Assembly (NCBI RefSeq): GCF_000010305.1
Contig: NC_012489.1
Span: 744,001 to 808,000 of the forward strand
Direction of reading: 5' to 3'
DNA: 64,000 nucleotides
DNA from: Gemmatimonas aurantiaca T-27
GTDB taxonomy: Bacteria > Gemmatimonadota > Gemmatimonadetes > Gemmatimonadales > Gemmatimonadaceae
This document shows positions 27,018 to 36,241 of this stretch, piece after piece. A model generated the notes under the pieces. It did no database searches. It was not told the origin of the DNA and worked only from the letters and a program-made list of their open reading frames with translations. Within the stretch, counting starts at the first letter, position 1. Each line of letters starts with the position of its first letter. Position numbers and translations under genes: made by a program.

Positions 27018-27526
27018 CGTACCCGCTCCATGTCCTGGGCTGACCGCTCGGCCAGCAACTTGGCGGTGAATCGCTGTCCTTCACTGATGCGTTCGACTTC
27101 CACGGCTACGAGCTCCACCGCCTGTTCGATCGCCGCGAGGCGCTGGGCGACATCATTGGGCGTGCGCGACTGATCACCGCGGCGATCAAGCCAGCGGGCA
27201 AAAGAGCGCACCAGCGGACTGCCCAGCGTTATCGCCACGACCATGGAACAGCCGATGGCGATGACGGCAATGGCGCCATTGGGGACATCCTTGCGGGCCC
27301 GTGCTGGTGCGAACTCCGGTCGGCGGGAGGCTTCGGTGATGGCGCGGGCTGCGGCTCCACCGACTTCCTCACCATTGATGCTGATGCCCTGATCGTTGAT
27401 GACGATGCGGTTCACGTTGCCTTTGCCATCGGGCACGGTGATCACCCGCTCGCCGCCTGCGCCCGGTTGCTCCGAGATCTGCGGTGCGGCGGCGTCACCG
27501 CGCTGCTGCCCTGAACCCTGTGTCAT
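27014..27526 (-). CDS. One-helix membrane protein, paralogue of its downstream neighbour
   Basis: 170 residues, no family recognised. A polar N-terminus with a beta-rich patch (VITVPDGKGNVNRIVINDQ, GISINGEEVGG), a membrane helix at about 85-107 (GAIAVIAIGCSMVVAITLG), the juxtamembrane RSFARWLDRRGD, and a coiled tail ending EVERISEGQRFTAKLLAERS. The same order and tail occur in the 194-residue neighbour, including the juxtamembrane ARAIARYIDRRG. Start overlaps the kinase stop by 4 bp. The pair is likely an old duplication kept within the two-component operon. Confidence 0.7.
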   Translation of the reverse strand: MTQGSGQQRGDAAAPQISEQPGAGGERVITVPDGKGNVNRIVINDQGISINGEEVGGAAARAITEASRRPEFAPARARKDVPNGAIAVIAIGCSMVVAITLGSPLVRSFARWLDRRGDQSRTPNDVAQRLAAIEQAVELVAVEVERISEGQRFTAKLLAERSAQDMERVR

Positions 27527-28914
27527 GTGCCCACTCCTATGTTCGACATCGGCGAGCGTGGTCCGCCGGATGTGTCTGTCCCAATCGGGAGTCGTACGAG
27601 CATCACCGTGCCGTGGCCGACGATACTCGATGCCACCACCGTGCCGCGGTGGGCTTCGATCGTTTGCCGCGCGATCGCCAGGCCCAGACCTGTGCCACCC
27701 GGCTTGGTGGTGACGTACGGTTCGAAGATGCGTTGCAGCACTTCCGGCGTCATGCCGGTGCCCGAATCGCCAATGCGGATCGCGACCATGGACGGCTCTC
27801 GGTACACCGCGACCTGAATGGTACCGGCGCCGGGTGTGGCATCGACCGCGTTGATGAGAATGTTGGTCACCGCCCGCACGAGCGACTCGTGGAAACCGAC
27901 CACCAGCGGCAACTCCTCGCCACAGGACAGGTCGAGCGTGAGTCGCTCAGGCACCACGGCCCGTGCCACCCGGGTGACCAGCTCCGATACATCGATTTCA
28001 GCCGGTGGGCCATCGGGCAACCGACCGAACTGGGCAAAGCTGCGCGCCATGGTCTCGAGGCGTGCCGCTTCTTCGGCCAGGACATCCACGGTGTCACGCA
28101 GTTCTTCGGGAGCCTGGCGTCGCAGCCGATCCACGGCGAACCGAATGGGGGTCAGCGGGTTCTTGAGTTCGTGCGCAAAGCGGCGGGCGGACTCACGGAA
28201 TGCCTCGGCGCGCTCCGCTTCCAGCGCGCGGCGTCTCCCGGTTTCCAGTTCCATGGCCATGGTGCGCATCCCCGATCTGAGTACTTCGAACTCCGGAGCG
28301 CCGCGGCGATCCGTCTGTTCCGGAATAGGCCGCCCCATGCGGACCAGCCCTGTCCAGCCGACCAGCTCATCCAGCGGACGGCTGAGCTGTCGGCTGAGAT
28401 GTCCTGCCACCCGCGAGGCCCCGATGGCCACCAGCACCACCACAAACAATCCGCCCACCAGCACCAGGCGCATCGAACGCCCCGCCACAAAATCGAACCG
28501 TCGGGCCAACTGCGCCGACTCACGCAACTCGGCCTCATGCCGCTCGAGCGCCTGCCGTTGCGCCGGCGACAGCGGAGCCCGGTCGACGGCCCGGAGGGCC
28601 TCCTCGCCACTGTGCGCAATGCGTTCCCACGCTGATCGCGCCGAGAGCAGCGAGAGTGTCCGGGCGGCGAGCCCGGTCCACGCCAGCGTGACGACGACCG
28701 TGGGGATCAGCGCGAACAGCAACAACATCGCAAACAGGCGCGTACGAAAAGGAGCACGCGTACCGTCTCGGGGCGCCGCGTGACCTGGCCCCCGCACCCC
28801 CTCACGCGAGGCGAGGGGATCGAGGGCGGATTCCGCAGCAGATCCCGGACGGGATGCCGTACGCGAGGGCTCGGCGTCCGGTTTCGTGGCGGTCTGCTTC
28901 CGCATCTCGTTCAT
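27523..28914 (-). CDS. NtrY-like sensor histidine kinase
   Basis: 463 residues from the ATG at 28914 (MNEMRKQTATK); the open frame upstream covers the divergent acyl-CoA synthetase start. An N-terminal Pro/Ala/Arg-rich stretch leads to helix 1 (LFAMLLLFALIPTVVVTLAW), a short helical periplasmic loop, helix 2 (LVLVGGLFVVVLVAIGAS), HAMP-like VAGHLSRQLSRPLDELVG, H-box RRFAHELKNPLTPIRF, N-box NILINAVDATPG, G1 IGDSGTGMTPEVLQRIFEPYVTTKPGG and G2 GTGLGLAIARQ. It heads a four-gene overlapping set whose last gene is an NtrC-type regulator. The periplasmic loop is short for a ligand sensor. Confidence 0.9.
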   Translation of the reverse strand: MNEMRKQTATKPDAEPSRTASRPGSAAESALDPLASREGVRGPGHAAPRDGTRAPFRTRLFAMLLLFALIPTVVVTLAWTGLAARTLSLLSARSAWERIAHSGEEALRAVDRAPLSPAQRQALERHEAELRESAQLARRFDFVAGRSMRLVLVGGLFVVVLVAIGASRVAGHLSRQLSRPLDELVGWTGLVRMGRPIPEQTDRRGAPEFEVLRSGMRTMAMELETGRRRALEAERAEAFRESARRFAHELKNPLTPIRFAVDRLRRQAPEELRDTVDVLAEEAARLETMARSFAQFGRLPDGPPAEIDVSELVTRVARAVVPERLTLDLSCGEELPLVVGFHESLVRAVTNILINAVDATPGAGTIQVAVYREPSMVAIRIGDSGTGMTPEVLQRIFEPYVTTKPGGTGLGLAIARQTIEAHRGTVVASSIVGHGTVMLVRLPIGTDTSGGPRSPMSNIGVGT

Positions 28915-28954
28915 AGTCAGTAATTTACGTGGCTGTACCCGATCCCGGAGTGAG

Positions 28955-30544
28955 ATGGCAACCTCGTGGTCCCTCGCCCCTCTCGTCGAACAGCGCGCCC
29001 AGGACACTCCTGAGCGTGTGTTGGCAACGAATGGAGCACGGACATGGACGTACCGACAGGTGGACGCTGACGCGTCCGCCCTGGCCGTGTCGTTCACGGA
29101 GTTGGGGTTGGGAGCCGGTGATCGCATCGCCGTGCATCTGCCCAACGGCATCGAGTGGATCGTGGCCACACTGGCCGCGGCCAAGCTCGGCGCGGTGGTG
29201 GTGCCGGTCAGCCCGCAGCTCAGCATTCACGACCTGCGCTATCAGCTCCGGCATGCCGAAGCGAGTGCCGTGGTCACCATCGAACGATGGAACGGCGTCG
29301 ACTACCTGCAGCGCTTCGAGGAGCTGCTCGGCGACCTGCCCGACCTGCAGTACGTGGTCACGGTCGGGGAAGAGGATTTGTGGTACGACGATCGGATCTT
29401 TCAGTTCGAAGACCTGATCTCCCGTGGGGCCGGCCGACCGGTGCCGCCGCGTGCGTCCGATGAAGACACGCGGGATCTCGCGTTGATGTACACGTCGGGC
29501 ACGATGGGCAAGCCCAAGGCGATGCAGCTTTCGCATCGCGCCATCGTGGAGAACGCCGTCCGTACGGCGGCCGTGCTGGTGGTCCAGCCGGACGACCGGG
29601 TGCTCACGCTGGTGTCGTTCAGTGCCATCTTCGGGTTCAGTGCGATGGTTGGCACGATGGTGAGCGGTGCGACGATCGTCTTGCAACCGTCGTTCGATGC
29701 ACCGGAAGCCCTGACGCTCATGGCGACCACGCAGACCACGGTGCTGCTGGGTGTTCCGGCGCAGTACCACCTGCTCATGCGCGAAAGTGCGTTCGATCCA
29801 GCGCGGTTGCGCGCCATCCGCACCGGTCTGATGGCCGGCAGCGCAGTGGCGGAAGCGCTGGTGCGCAAAGTGCGTCGCTGGTGCGATGTGCTGGTGGCGT
29901 GGGGCCTCACGGAAACGGGTGGCGCGGTCACCGTGACCCGGCTCGATGACAGTGAGGAACGGCGGCTGCATACCGTTGGCGTCCCGATGCCTGGCATCGA
30001 GGTGATGGCGATGGACTTGTTGTCCGGACAGTTGCACGGACCCGAAGCGGTGGGCGAGCTCGCGGTGCGCGGCTCGAATATCATGGGCGGCTATCTCCGG
30101 ATGCCGACCGAAACCGCCAAGGTGCTCACGCCCGACGGGTTCTTCCTCACCGGAGATCTCGGCATCATCGACGAAGACGGATGCGTGCGCATCCTGGGCC
30201 GTCGGCAGGAAACCATCTCGCGGGGCGGGTTGCAGCTCTACCCGCGCGAGATCGAGGATCGCCTTCGGGCGCATCCGGCAGTGGACGATGTCTGCGTGAT
30301 CGGCGTGCCCCATGACGTCATGGGAGAGCTGGTCTGCGCGTGCATCGTTGCGGTGGAAGGGGCAGTCATCACGGGCGACGAGATCAAGCGTTTTGCCCGC
30401 GATACGATGGCTGCCGACAAAGTTCCCGATCTCGTCCGCTTCTTCGACGCGTTCCCGATGACCGGGAGCGGCAAGGTGCGTCGGCGAGAGCTCTCGCGCG
30501 CGATCGCGCTGAGTGCGAATGCCCTGAGCGCCACGGCGCTGTAG
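28955..30544 (+). CDS. AMP-forming acyl-CoA synthetase family ligase
   Basis: 529 residues from the ATG at 28955, with GGAG 4-5 nt ahead. Adenylate-forming domains are complete: A3 YTSGTMGKPKAMQLSHRA (about residue 180), A5 WGLTETGGAV, A7 FFLTGDLGIIDEDG, A8 GRRQETISRGGLQLYPREIE and the A10 lysine in MTGSGKVRRRELS. Such enzymes activate fatty, aromatic or other acids as acyl-AMP and then thioesters. Substrate is not evident. It is divergent from the kinase across a 40-bp gap, and 41 bp upstream of the NYN gene start. Confidence 0.88.
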   Translation: MATSWSLAPLVEQRAQDTPERVLATNGARTWTYRQVDADASALAVSFTELGLGAGDRIAVHLPNGIEWIVATLAAAKLGAVVVPVSPQLSIHDLRYQLRHAEASAVVTIERWNGVDYLQRFEELLGDLPDLQYVVTVGEEDLWYDDRIFQFEDLISRGAGRPVPPRASDEDTRDLALMYTSGTMGKPKAMQLSHRAIVENAVRTAAVLVVQPDDRVLTLVSFSAIFGFSAMVGTMVSGATIVLQPSFDAPEALTLMATTQTTVLLGVPAQYHLLMRESAFDPARLRAIRTGLMAGSAVAEALVRKVRRWCDVLVAWGLTETGGAVTVTRLDDSEERRLHTVGVPMPGIEVMAMDLLSGQLHGPEAVGELAVRGSNIMGGYLRMPTETAKVLTPDGFFLTGDLGIIDEDGCVRILGRRQETISRGGLQLYPREIEDRLRAHPAVDDVCVIGVPHDVMGELVCACIVAVEGAVITGDEIKRFARDTMAADKVPDLVRFFDAFPMTGSGKVRRRELSRAIALSANALSATAL

Positions 30545-30585
30545 GCGATGCGCTCGATCACACCGTTTCAAATCCAGGCTGGTTC

Positions 30586-32859
30586 ATGAGTCGCCATCTT
30601 CCCCGGTCGGGCGCGCCGTCGCCGTCCCGTTCCGTTGCGCCGTTCCATCGGGGGCCGCAGGCCGTCGCCCCCATGACGTCGCCCAATGCCGCCCCGCCGG
30701 CGCACGCGCCCAATGCCGCGTTGCTCATCGACTTCGACAACGTCACGATGGGCATCCGCTCCGATCTGCAGGAGGAGCTCAAGAATCTCCTCTCGTCGGA
30801 TATCGTGAAGGGCAAGGTGGCGGTGCGCCGCGCCTACGCCGACTGGCGCCGCTACCCGCAGTACATCGTGCCGCTCACCGAGGCGTCGATCGACCTCATC
30901 TTCGCGCCGGCCTACGGCTCGTCGAAGAAGAACGCGACCGACATCCGCCTCGCGATCGATGCGCTCGAACTGGTGTTCACGCGCCCGGAGATCGGCACGT
31001 TCGTGTTGCTCTCCGGTGACTCCGACTTCTCGAGCATGGTCATCAAGCTCAAGGAGTACGGCAAGTACGTGATCGGCGTCGGCATCCGCGAATCGTCGAG
31101 CGACCTGCTCGTCATGAATTGCGACGAGTATTACTCGTACAACGCGCTCGCCGGCCTCGTGAAGACGGGCGAAGACGAGACCACACGCTGGGATCCGTGG
31201 CAGCTCGTGACGGAAGCCATCGGTCGCATGAAGCGCAACGGTGACGTGATGCGTTCCGATCGCCTCAAGCAGGTCATGCAGGAGATCGATTCGTCGTTCG
31301 ACGAAAAGAATCTCGGGCATCCCAAGTTCTCGCGTTTTGTGCAGGAAGCGCAGCAGCGCGGCCTGTTGCACGTGACGAAGCTCGACAGCGGTCAGCTCGA
31401 AGTCGATGCACCGGAAGGCACGCCGTCGGCGCTCGTGCCGTCGACACCCGCGGCCTCCGCTGATGCCGAGCCGCGGCGTGATGGTGAGCGCGATCGTGAT
31501 GATCGGCGTGGCCGTCGCGGCCGTCGCGGCCGTGGTCGTGATCGGTTTGATCGTGACCGGGAACCGCAGGAGGGCACATCGAATGGTGAGGTGTCGTCGG
31601 CGGCGGATGGAACGGAGGTGCCGCTCGATGTGACTGCCGAAGTGGCGATCCCGCAGACGGGTTTGATCGTGCCCGAAGGGATCCGGCCGTTGCCGGGTGA
31701 AGAAACCGCCGGTGTGTCCGAGGGTGATGTGGCGACGGAAGCGGCCGATGATGCGGCCGGCGCTACGGCGGAAGAGCGTGCGGAACGCCGCGATCGTGGT
31801 CGTCGTCGTGGCCGTGGTCGAGATCGTTTCCGTGATCGTGGGCCGCGCGCCGAGTCGGGCGCAGAACCGGGAGCGCCGGGTGCCGATACGGGAGCTGCGG
31901 TTGCTGCGCCGACGGCGGTTGCGCCGGTTGCCTCAACACCGGCGCCGGGTGGTCATGCGTTGGGCGCACCATTTGGCACGCCAGTGGCTGATACGGTCGG
32001 CCGCAGTGGTGAGCGGCTGACGCGCAGCGATGCCTTCGATCTGGTGCGTCGTTCGGTGGAGTCGCTGGTGAGCGGTGACGCCGTGACGAGCGCGAGCGCC
32101 GCGCGGCAGCGTGCCGTTGAATTGCTGGGTCGCGACAGCGAGTCGCTGAGTGCGCGCATGTTCGAGCGCATCCTGCAAGACGCCCATGATGCCAATCTCA
32201 TCGACCTGCGTCGCCGCGGCGACGACTGGGAATTGGCGCGCGCGGCCGATGCGGCCAGCATCGTCGAGCAGCTCAAGACGGTGGATGATGCCCAGAAGGC
32301 GGCGGCTGCTGCACTGGCGGCTTCGCAGCCGGCGGCGCCTCGTGGCATGGGAGCGCGCGGTGTCAGTGGGCGTGGTATGGGCGCCCGTGGCAAGAGCGCT
32401 GGGTTGCCCCCCGAGCTGCTGATGGTGGGCGTGGTGGGTGCCGCGCCGGTGGTGACACCGGCCGCGGTCGTTCCGACGCCAGCCCCGGCGGTGATCCCCG
32501 CCGCGGTGGCGACGCCGGTGGTGGTGGAGACCCCGGTGGCGGCAGCTACCGAGCCCGCAGCGGCGGTTTCTGACGCACCGAAGGGTGCAGCCGTGGCTCC
32601 GGCTCCGGCGGCTCGGAAAACGGCTGCCAAGAAGGCTGCCAAGGCCCCGGCCAAGGCTCCCGCGAAGTCGGCGGCCCCGAAGGCAGCGGCCAAGGCGCCT
32701 GCCGCGAAGTCGGCGGTGAAGACGCCGGCCAAGGCGCCCGCGAAAGCTCCGGCCGCCAAGACCGCGGCTAAGGCTCCTGCGGCAAAGAGCCCGGCCAAGA
32801 AGGCTGCTGCCAAGGCTCCGGCCAAGGCTCCCGCAAAGAAGGCGGCCGCACGGAAGTGA
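30586..32859 (+). CDS. NYN-domain protein with OST-HTH repeats and H1-like tail
   Basis: 757 residues from the ATG at 30586 (an ATG at 30673 is possible). NYN/LabA RNase-like domain at about 38-165: AALLIDFDNVTMGIRSDL, IDLIFAPAYGSSKKNATDIRLAID, FVLLSGDSDFSSMVIKL and GVGIRESSSDLLV, with the acidic residues of this PIN-like fold in place. One clear OST-HTH/LOTUS domain follows (WDPWQLVTEAIGRMKRNGDV ... KFSRFVQEAQQRGLLHV) and a weaker second at about 480-560 (FERILQDAHDANLIDL). Between them lie RGRRGRRGRGRDR runs. The last 90 residues are Ala/Lys/Pro repeats as in histone H1. Probably an RNA-processing or RNA-binding nuclease; a hairpin terminator follows. Confidence 0.85.
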   Translation: MSRHLPRSGAPSPSRSVAPFHRGPQAVAPMTSPNAAPPAHAPNAALLIDFDNVTMGIRSDLQEELKNLLSSDIVKGKVAVRRAYADWRRYPQYIVPLTEASIDLIFAPAYGSSKKNATDIRLAIDALELVFTRPEIGTFVLLSGDSDFSSMVIKLKEYGKYVIGVGIRESSSDLLVMNCDEYYSYNALAGLVKTGEDETTRWDPWQLVTEAIGRMKRNGDVMRSDRLKQVMQEIDSSFDEKNLGHPKFSRFVQEAQQRGLLHVTKLDSGQLEVDAPEGTPSALVPSTPAASADAEPRRDGERDRDDRRGRRGRRGRGRDRFDRDREPQEGTSNGEVSSAADGTEVPLDVTAEVAIPQTGLIVPEGIRPLPGEETAGVSEGDVATEAADDAAGATAEERAERRDRGRRRGRGRDRFRDRGPRAESGAEPGAPGADTGAAVAAPTAVAPVASTPAPGGHALGAPFGTPVADTVGRSGERLTRSDAFDLVRRSVESLVSGDAVTSASAARQRAVELLGRDSESLSARMFERILQDAHDANLIDLRRRGDDWELARAADAASIVEQLKTVDDAQKAAAAALAASQPAAPRGMGARGVSGRGMGARGKSAGLPPELLMVGVVGAAPVVTPAAVVPTPAPAVIPAAVATPVVVETPVAAATEPAAAVSDAPKGAAVAPAPAARKTAAKKAAKAPAKAPAKSAAPKAAAKAPAAKSAVKTPAKAPAKAPAAKTAAKAPAAKSPAKKAAAKAPAKAPAKKAAARK

Positions 32860-32892
32860 GGTGAAGCCCGCGGGACGAGGGCGAACATGTGA

Positions 32893-32930
32893 GGGCGTCG
32901 ACGGGTCACCGTCGACGCCCTTCATGTTTT
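32893..32930 (+). terminator. Rho-independent terminator after the NYN gene
   Basis: A perfect 10-bp stem, gggcgtcgac at 32893-32902 and gtcgacgccc at 32911-32920, with an 8-nt loop and a T-rich tail (ttcatgtttt). Confidence 0.85.
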
Positions 32931-32931
32931 C

Positions 32932-33573
32932 ATGGCATTCCGGGCACTCCCGGGCCAGCTTGCCATGGTGACTGCTCATGACGTCGAGATGCGCACCCCG
33001 TTGCCGCCATCCTTCTACCTGCGCGATGCGGCGATCGTCGCGCGTGAGCTGCTGGGGGCTGTGCTGATGCACGATGACGGAGCGCAGGTGGTGTCCGGTC
33101 GCATCATCGAGACCGAGGCCTATCTCGGCCCCCACGATCCGGCATCACATTCGGCCGCCGGACGTACGGCGCGCACCTGGCACATGTTCGGGCCGCCCGG
33201 TACGGCGTATGTGTACTTCATCTACGGCATGCACTGGTGCGTGAACGCCGTGACCGGCGATGAGGGATACGGCAGTGCTGTGCTCATTCGGGCTCTCGCG
33301 CCATTGGCCGGGCTCGAGGTGATGCGTGCCCGACGCCCCAAGGCGCGCACGGATGCCTCACTCTGCGATGGTCCGGGCAAGTTGTGCGCGGCGCTGGGCA
33401 TCACGCGCGCGCACGACGGTCTCATGCTGACGGGGGCCTCGCCGCTCACCATCTACGAAGGCCCGCCGGTGCCGGACGATGGTGTCGTGATCGGGCCACG
33501 TATCGGCATCAGCAAGGCAGTGGACTGGCCACTGCGATTCTGTATCGCGCCACAACGACAGACCTCCGCGTGA
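32932..33573 (+). CDS. 3-methyladenine DNA glycosylase (AAG/MPG family)
   Basis: Base-excision enzyme removing alkylated purines. 213 residues if started at the ATG right after the terminator; later in-frame ATGs at 32965 and 32989 are possible and leave the domain intact. Family motifs: PSFYLRDAAIVARELLGAVL, GRIIETEAYLGPHDPASHSA, FGPPGTAYVYFIYGMHWCVN, AVLIRALAPLAGLEVM and LCDGPGKLCAALGI, then GPRIGISKAVDWPLRFCI. The catalytic Glu sits in ETEAY. Slightly shorter than mammalian forms, as usual in bacteria. Confidence 0.93.
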   Translation: MAFRALPGQLAMVTAHDVEMRTPLPPSFYLRDAAIVARELLGAVLMHDDGAQVVSGRIIETEAYLGPHDPASHSAAGRTARTWHMFGPPGTAYVYFIYGMHWCVNAVTGDEGYGSAVLIRALAPLAGLEVMRARRPKARTDASLCDGPGKLCAALGITRAHDGLMLTGASPLTIYEGPPVPDDGVVIGPRIGISKAVDWPLRFCIAPQRQTSA

Positions 33574-33682
33574 GGATGTCGCCGGTGATGCGATCCGGCG
33601 ATCCTCGGTGCCGCGATGGGAGACGGAATCGTTCGTGCCGGTGCGTCCTGGCCGACGTGACGCAACCGTCCGGCACCTGAGA

Positions 33683-34879
33683 CTACAGAATGCCCGCCAC
33701 CCGTCCCGCATCCTTGAATGCCGCTACCACCGCATCGAGGTCGTCCTTCGTGTGTGCGGCACTCACCTGGCAGCGCACGCGTGCCTGGCCCTGTGGCACC
33801 ACCGGGAACCCGAAGCCCGTGACGAACACTCCGCGTTCGAGCATCAGTTCACTCATGCGGATGGCCAGTGCCGTTTCGCCCACGATGATCGGCACGATGG
33901 GCGTTTCGCCGGGCAGCGGATGGAAGCCGGCCTCCTGGATGGCGCCGCGGAAGTACCGCGCATTCTCGGCCAGTCGCGTCACCAGTTCCGGATGCGCTTC
34001 CGCGTGTTGCACGGCCGCCAAGGCACTGGCGGCCACCGTGGGCGGCAGCGCATTGGAGAACAGTTGCGGGCGTGAGCGCTGCGTCATGATATCGCACAAC
34101 GACGCCGGGCCGGCGATGAACCCACCGGCGGCACCGCCCAGAGCTTTGCCGAGTGTGGAGGTGATGATGTCGACTTCACCGACCACGCCGAAATGTTCGG
34201 CGGTGCCACGGCCGGTCTTGCCCAGCACACCGGTGGCGTGGGAATCGTCCATCACCACGATCGCTCCTTCGTCCCGCGCGATCTGCAGGATCTCGGGCAG
34301 TTTGGCGATGGCGCCTTCCATGGAGAACACACCATCGGTCCAGATGATCTTGCGCTTGGCGTCCTTGTTGGCGCGCAGCTTTTCGCGCAGGTCGTCCATA
34401 TCGGCGTGTTTGTAGACCGCCGTGGTGCACTTGGTGATGGCCTTGGCGAGGCGCACCGAGTCGATGATGGACGCGTGATTGAGCGCGTCCGAGATGACAA
34501 AATCGCCTTCGCGCGCAATGGAGGGCGTGAGGGCTTCGTTGGCGTTCCAGGCCGACACGTAGCTGAGGCTCGCCTCGGTGCCGACAAAACGCGCGAGGGC
34601 CGCCTCGAGTTCACGATGCACCGTGAATGTGCCGCAGATGAAACGCACGCTGGCCGTCCCAGCACCAAAACGGTGCAGCGCATCAATGCCGGCGTTGACC
34701 ACCGCCGGTTCGTTGGCCAGTCCCAGGTAGTTGTTGGACGACAGCACGATCACCTCGCCGCGTCCCTCCATGCGCACACGTGCGCCCTGGGGGCCTTCGA
34801 GGTGGTTCAGGTGTTTGTACGTGCCGGCCGCCTGGAGGGCGTCGAGTTCGGCCTGGAGTTCGGAAAACAGTGCGGACAT
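33683..34879 (-). CDS. kbl: 2-amino-3-ketobutyrate CoA ligase (glycine C-acetyltransferase)
   Basis: PLP enzyme cleaving 2-amino-3-ketobutyrate with CoA to glycine and acetyl-CoA. 398 residues: VIVLSSNNYLGLANEP, RFGAGTASVRFICGTFTVHRELE, SDALNHASIIDSVRLAKA, VVMDDSHATGVLGKTGRG and DIITSTLGKALGGAAGGFIAG with the PLP lysine in GKALGG. Spaced 52 bp downstream of tdh, which makes its substrate; together they are the threonine-to-glycine pathway. 7-keto-8-aminopelargonate synthase is the nearest relative, but pairing with tdh decides the call. Confidence 0.96.
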   Translation of the reverse strand: MSALFSELQAELDALQAAGTYKHLNHLEGPQGARVRMEGRGEVIVLSSNNYLGLANEPAVVNAGIDALHRFGAGTASVRFICGTFTVHRELEAALARFVGTEASLSYVSAWNANEALTPSIAREGDFVISDALNHASIIDSVRLAKAITKCTTAVYKHADMDDLREKLRANKDAKRKIIWTDGVFSMEGAIAKLPEILQIARDEGAIVVMDDSHATGVLGKTGRGTAEHFGVVGEVDIITSTLGKALGGAAGGFIAGPASLCDIMTQRSRPQLFSNALPPTVAASALAAVQHAEAHPELVTRLAENARYFRGAIQEAGFHPLPGETPIVPIIVGETALAIRMSELMLERGVFVTGFGFPVVPQGQARVRCQVSAAHTKDDLDAVVAAFKDAGRVAGIL

Positions 34880-34931
34880 CAGCGGGGGCGGAGTCGGGAA
34901 ACGATCGGAGCGGCTCAGGTCGTACTACGGC

Positions 34932-35957
34932 TCAGTCGATCGTGAAAATGATCTTGCCGGCCTCACCGCTGCGGATGAGGCGCATGGCCTCATCGACAGC
35001 TTCGAGTGGCAGGCGGTGCGTGATGACGGGTGTTGGATCGAATGCGCCCGACCGGATGAAGCGCGACATCTGGTGCCAGGTGTCGTACATGCGGCGGCCG
35101 ACCACCCCGTAGATCGTCAGTCCCTTGAAGATGATCTCGGTGGCGAAGTCGATGTCGATGGTCTTGGACGGAATGCCGAGCATGTTCACGCGGCCCGCCG
35201 GGCGAGCCAGCGCAAACGCCTGATGCACGGCGCTGGGCACACCGGACATTTCGAGCACCACATCGGCGCCGTGACCATCGGACGCGGCCATGACGGCGTC
35301 ACGCGCCTGGTCGGGGTGCACGGCATCGTGGGCGCCCATGGTGCGGGCGAGTTCGAGGCGGCGCGGATTCACGTCGGTGGCGATGATGCGGGCCGCGCCA
35401 GCGGCCTTGCAGATCCCCACGGCAAACGCGCCGATGGGACCGCAGCCGGTGATGAGCACGACCGCACCGGGGATGTCGGCGGTGAGGGCGGTGTGGAAGG
35501 CGTTCCCCATCGGATCGTGGATACCGCCGATGTCGTAGCTGATCGCATCATCGAGGTGCCAGACGTTCGTGGCGGGCATCGCGATGAACTCCGCGAAGCA
35601 GCCGTCCCGGTCGACGCCGATGATACGGGTGGACGGATCGGCGTGGGCGTTGCCCGTGCGACTGAACAGGGAGCGTTCGTCGACGATGTGGCCTTCGGCG
35701 GTGACGCGGTCTCCGACCTTCACGGTCTCCACGAAACTGCCGACGGCGACGACGTCGCCGGCAAATTCATGGCCGACCACGAACGGCGGCTTGCAGCGCC
35801 CTGCGGCCCAGGCGTCCCACTCGTAGATGTGCACGTCGGTGCCACACACGCCGGCGCGACGGACGCGGATGAGCACCTCGTCGTCGCGGATGGTGGGCAC
35901 GGGAACGTCCGTGAGAGTGAGACCGCGACCGGCCGTCTGCTTCACGAGCGCTTTCAT
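34932..35957 (-). CDS. tdh: L-threonine 3-dehydrogenase
   Basis: Zinc-dependent NAD+ dehydrogenase oxidising L-threonine to 2-amino-3-ketobutyrate. 341 residues, standard length: VRRAGVCGTDVHIYEWD (catalytic zinc Cys), VVGHEFAGDVVAVG, VTAEGHIVD, the NAD loop AVVLITGCGPIGAFAVGICKA and KTIDIDFATEIIFKGLTIYGVVGR. The structural-zinc Cys cluster is mostly replaced here (FSRTGNAHADPSTRIIG), which also happens in other short-chain-length variants of this family; catalytic residues remain. First gene of tdh-kbl, with a 730-bp upstream gap to the H1-like gene. Confidence 0.95.
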   Translation of the reverse strand: MKALVKQTAGRGLTLTDVPVPTIRDDEVLIRVRRAGVCGTDVHIYEWDAWAAGRCKPPFVVGHEFAGDVVAVGSFVETVKVGDRVTAEGHIVDERSLFSRTGNAHADPSTRIIGVDRDGCFAEFIAMPATNVWHLDDAISYDIGGIHDPMGNAFHTALTADIPGAVVLITGCGPIGAFAVGICKAAGAARIIATDVNPRRLELARTMGAHDAVHPDQARDAVMAASDGHGADVVLEMSGVPSAVHQAFALARPAGRVNMLGIPSKTIDIDFATEIIFKGLTIYGVVGRRMYDTWHQMSRFIRSGAFDPTPVITHRLPLEAVDEAMRLIRSGEAGKIIFTID

Positions 35958-36241
35958 GGAGCTCCAAGAGAAAGGCCGACGCGGGAGTCGGCGCAGAGTG
36001 TGGCGTGCATTGAGAAGGCGAAAAGTCGCATGTGCGACAGGCCGGTGGAAGGCGCGGAAATCGTGTCCGGATGGTGCGCGGCGAGGATGTTGCCTTTAGT
36101 AATCGCGCGCGTTCTTTATACGCGCTATTGCGCGTTGGAATTATCCACGCGTATATTCGCGTCAATTCAACGACTTGCGCGCGCTGTCCACATCGAACTC
36201 CCCGAGCGTTTTGCAGTTCACCGTCTCGGGGCGCGCAGTCC
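35958..36241. other. Sparsely coding gap upstream of tdh, AT-rich with CGCG steps
   Basis: No convincing gene. Bases 36100-36185 are clearly AT-richer than the rest of the window and alternate ATTT/TATA-like runs with CGCG at 36104, 36121, 36131, 36148, 36158 and 36177. It contains ttatccacg (36141-36149), one base from a DnaA box. On the minus strand there are promoter-like hexamers (TTGACG, TATACG, ATAATT) that could serve tdh, but spacing is not convincing. Confidence 0.4.

Noticed and set aside
28925-30571. 548-residue minus frame opposite the acyl-CoA synthetase
   Set aside because: Shadow frame, His/Arg-rich, without any recognisable domain.
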